A stretch of 64,000 nucleotides of DNA from Bacillus taeanensis (GTDB lineage Bacteria; Bacillota; Bacilli; Bacillales; UBA6769): contig NZ_QOCW01000016.1 in assembly GCF_003318295.1 (NCBI RefSeq), forward strand, positions 38,187 through 102,186, read 5' to 3'. Positions within the stretch are counted from its first letter, which is position 1. Each line of letters starts with the position of its first letter. Shown here in pieces: positions 63,816 through 64,000 of this stretch. The notes under the pieces are model-generated. The model was not told the DNA's origin. It searched no databases and was given only the letters and a program-made list of their open reading frames with translations. A program made the translations under genes and the position numbers.

Positions 63816-64000
63816 TTAAGCTGAAACTGCAGGTCGTAGATACGTTGGTCTTATATACATGGGATCATGGAGCGGATAATAAATCATTTTCCCATACAGA
63901 TGTTTGGTGAGGATGTTCCTTGCGCCATGAAGATCACGGTGTTCCTTATACCCGCATGGACAATGATACATTCGATGGCTTCGTTTTTTGCGGTTTCCAC
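63816..64000 (-). CDS. tnpB: TnpB, C-terminal part (truncated by window edge)
   Basis: 61 codons to the stop: [40 protein letters not shown] and a tail ending RPAVSA. About 85% identical to the same part of copy 1, keeping the second half of the zinc finger (CPCGY) and the RuvC-III Asp (HRDLHGARN). The rest is outside the window. Confidence 0.85.
   Translation of the reverse strand, partial: GNRKKRSHRMYHCPCGYKEHRDLHGARNILTKHLYGKMIYYPLHDPMYIRPTYLRPAVSA

Larger units (their letters stand above)
63552..64000 (-). mobile_element. IS200/IS605-family TnpB-only element, copy 2 (runs off window)
   Basis: The right end and 3' noncoding region are about 95% identical by eye to copy 1 (41107 onward), starting at AATGAACCTCCCCTCCC. 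The element continues beyond 64000. Confidence 0.85.

Noticed and set aside
1..64000. CRISPR array, tRNA/rRNA genes, prophage or integron
   Set aside because: No regularly spaced repeats, no tRNA-like cloverleaf or rRNA sequence, and no phage structural genes were seen.

Overview
The window is chromosomal DNA from a low-GC, endospore-forming member of the Bacillaceae. Support for this comes from the gene content (Spo0M-like arrestin, FbpA, YjzC, the ywrDBA order, B. subtilis-type CysJI, Fnr with a C-terminal cysteine cluster), strong AGGAGG-type ribosome sites, frequent TTG/GTG starts, and Mn2+-riboswitch, Zur, Rex/Fnr and cre-like regulatory motifs. No rRNA, tRNA, CRISPR array or prophage was seen.

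Layout. 1-6 kb: a partial MFS transporter, an orphan Cache/PAS histidine kinase, and a yybP-ykoY (Mn2+) riboswitch ahead of a spo0M-like/DUF1232/terC operon. 6-18 kb: an anaerobic island with a YneR/HesB protein, pflA, pflB, adhE, an FbpA-family small protein, two divergent universal stress proteins, fnr, and an NreA-like GAF protein with a NarL-type regulator and a PAS/HisKA_3 kinase. Seven TGTGA-N6-TCACA palindromes (two of them perfect Rex sites) tie these genes together. 18-22 kb: aldehyde dehydrogenase, FabV enoyl reductase, nitroreductase. 22-34 kb: an alpha-glucoside island with two tandemly duplicated LacI repressors, an ABC importer (lipoprotein, two permeases, YesL), two GH13 glucosidases and a PTS EIIBC, with LacI/CcpA-type pseudopalindromes in the long spacers. 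34-40 kb: a LysM-GMC oxidoreductase fusion and the cysJI sulfite reductase.

40-47 kb is a decaying stretch. An IS200/IS605 (TnpB-only) element sits inside the signal-peptide codons of a YtkA/FixH-like lipoprotein, the adjacent PepSY protein is frameshifted, and a MATE exporter is reduced to its two ends. A second copy of the same element runs off the right edge, and hairpin relics of it or its relatives lie near 14.2 kb and 33.9 kb. A tnpB-less remnant of another IS605-type element lies at 13.8-14.1 kb. The TnpB lacks the canonical RuvC-II glutamate and carries one about 49 residues downstream.

47-64 kb: a Nik/Opp-type five-gene ABC importer preceded by three Zur-like boxes, a solitary EutH-like permease, a YdcF/SanA protein, a 14-TM drug exporter whose leader holds a terminator hairpin flanked by two tiny ORFs, another orphan Cache kinase, YjzC, the ywrD-chrA-chrA operon, a probable saccharopine-dehydrogenase-family C-terminal fragment, and a PNPOx-like flavoprotein.

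Functionally the window combines oxygen/redox-controlled mixed-acid fermentation, metal homeostasis (Mn by riboswitch, Zn by Zur), alpha-glucoside use and sulfur assimilation. Many starts were reassigned using visible Shine-Dalgarno sequences.
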